Positions 63,600-64,000 of a stretch of 64,000 nucleotides of DNA are shown in pieces (the stretch's first letter is position 1; each line of letters opens with the position of its first letter). Where the stretch lies: positions 62,001 to 126,000 of the forward strand of contig JAZAYU010000221.1 of assembly GCA_038501625.1 (NCBI GenBank), written 5' to 3'. The position numbers and the translations under genes are program-made. This DNA comes from Corbicula japonica (lineage: Eukaryota > Mollusca > Bivalvia > Venerida > Cyrenidae). The notes beneath the pieces are model-generated. The model searched no databases. It saw only the letters and a program-made list of their open reading frames with translations, and was not told the origin of the DNA.

Positions 63600-64000
63600 G
63601 ACATCCTGTGGGGGGCAAGGGACACATACAGCACTATGGCAGACACAATATTACATAATCAGCGTTTAATTCTTAATTTGAAATTTAATTTGAACTTTTA
63701 TTACGCTTAACTTGTATTTGTTTTTCAATCTTTCGTCCATTCTGTATACATTTACTCAATGTCTCATTTATTATTTCTTTCTTAATTTCATTCTTTGTTT
63801 CAATCTGAATTTCATTCTATGTTTCATTCTTTGTTGATGTTTTGGTTAATTTCAATGTTTTGATTCTTTCTAATTTTTAGGTTTATTTATTCTCACTTTT
63901 ATGCTTTGTTTCAATCACACTTTTCCTAATTACTTCATTCTTTGTAACTTAATTTTTATTTCTGCGTTTCATTCTTTTCTTCATTCGTTGTTTCATTTAA
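63600..64000. repeat. Satellite unit 23, cut by the window edge
   Basis: The first 401 bp are visible and match unit 21 almost exactly. Confidence 0.95.

Overview
This window is non-coding-rich, AT-rich animal nuclear DNA. It has genes with spliced introns, decayed LINEs, inverted-repeat elements and a very large satellite array. The gene types, the mobile-element load and the composition fit a bivalve mollusc or another lophotrochozoan. That assignment is inference; no single sequence here proves it.

Layout. (1) 478-15415, minus strand: a four-transmembrane claudin/PMP22-like gene. I reconstructed it from four putative exons. The splice signals and codon phases of exons 2, 3 and 4 agree exactly; exon 1 is one nucleotide out of phase. 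Its introns are full of repeats. One is an inverted repeat pair at 2061-3965. The other is an 8.43 kb block (6653-15080) with long inverted ends built from TTTAAAC-type palindromes and flanked by ACTT direct repeats. That block contains a decayed LINE (about 7600-10060), a small MITE-like element and a partly duplicated interior. (2) 15416-20984: nothing recognisable beyond two poly-C tracts. (3) 20985-24378, plus strand: a three-exon type II membrane glycosyltransferase gene with a DXD motif (GT32/Gly_transf_sug type). Two mutually compensating one-base frameshifts and one in-frame stop break it, so it is a non-processed pseudogene or carries assembly errors. (4) 25170-26580: the 3' part of a second, different LINE. 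(5) 26581-28960: mostly featureless, with one coding-looking minus-strand ORF at 28798-28986.

(6) About 28960-64000: pyrimidine-rich satellite DNA. A diverged left edge passes into at least 23 head-to-tail copies of a unit of about 1.33-1.51 kb. Each unit contains degenerate 68 bp sub-repeats, a (CT)n tract of variable length, an 8 bp-arm hairpin and a 59-nt compound inverted repeat. Towards the right edge the units fall into an alternating dimer of about 2.8 kb. A 500-N gap (58439-58938) interrupts one unit. The short Phe/Ser/Leu/Cys-rich ORFs in this region are by-products of the repeat and are not annotated as genes.

I see no CRISPR array, rRNA or convincing functional tRNA. The two genes show no functional link. 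The strongest candidates for undescribed biology are the 8.4 kb palindrome-ended element and the hierarchical satellite with its conserved compound hairpin.
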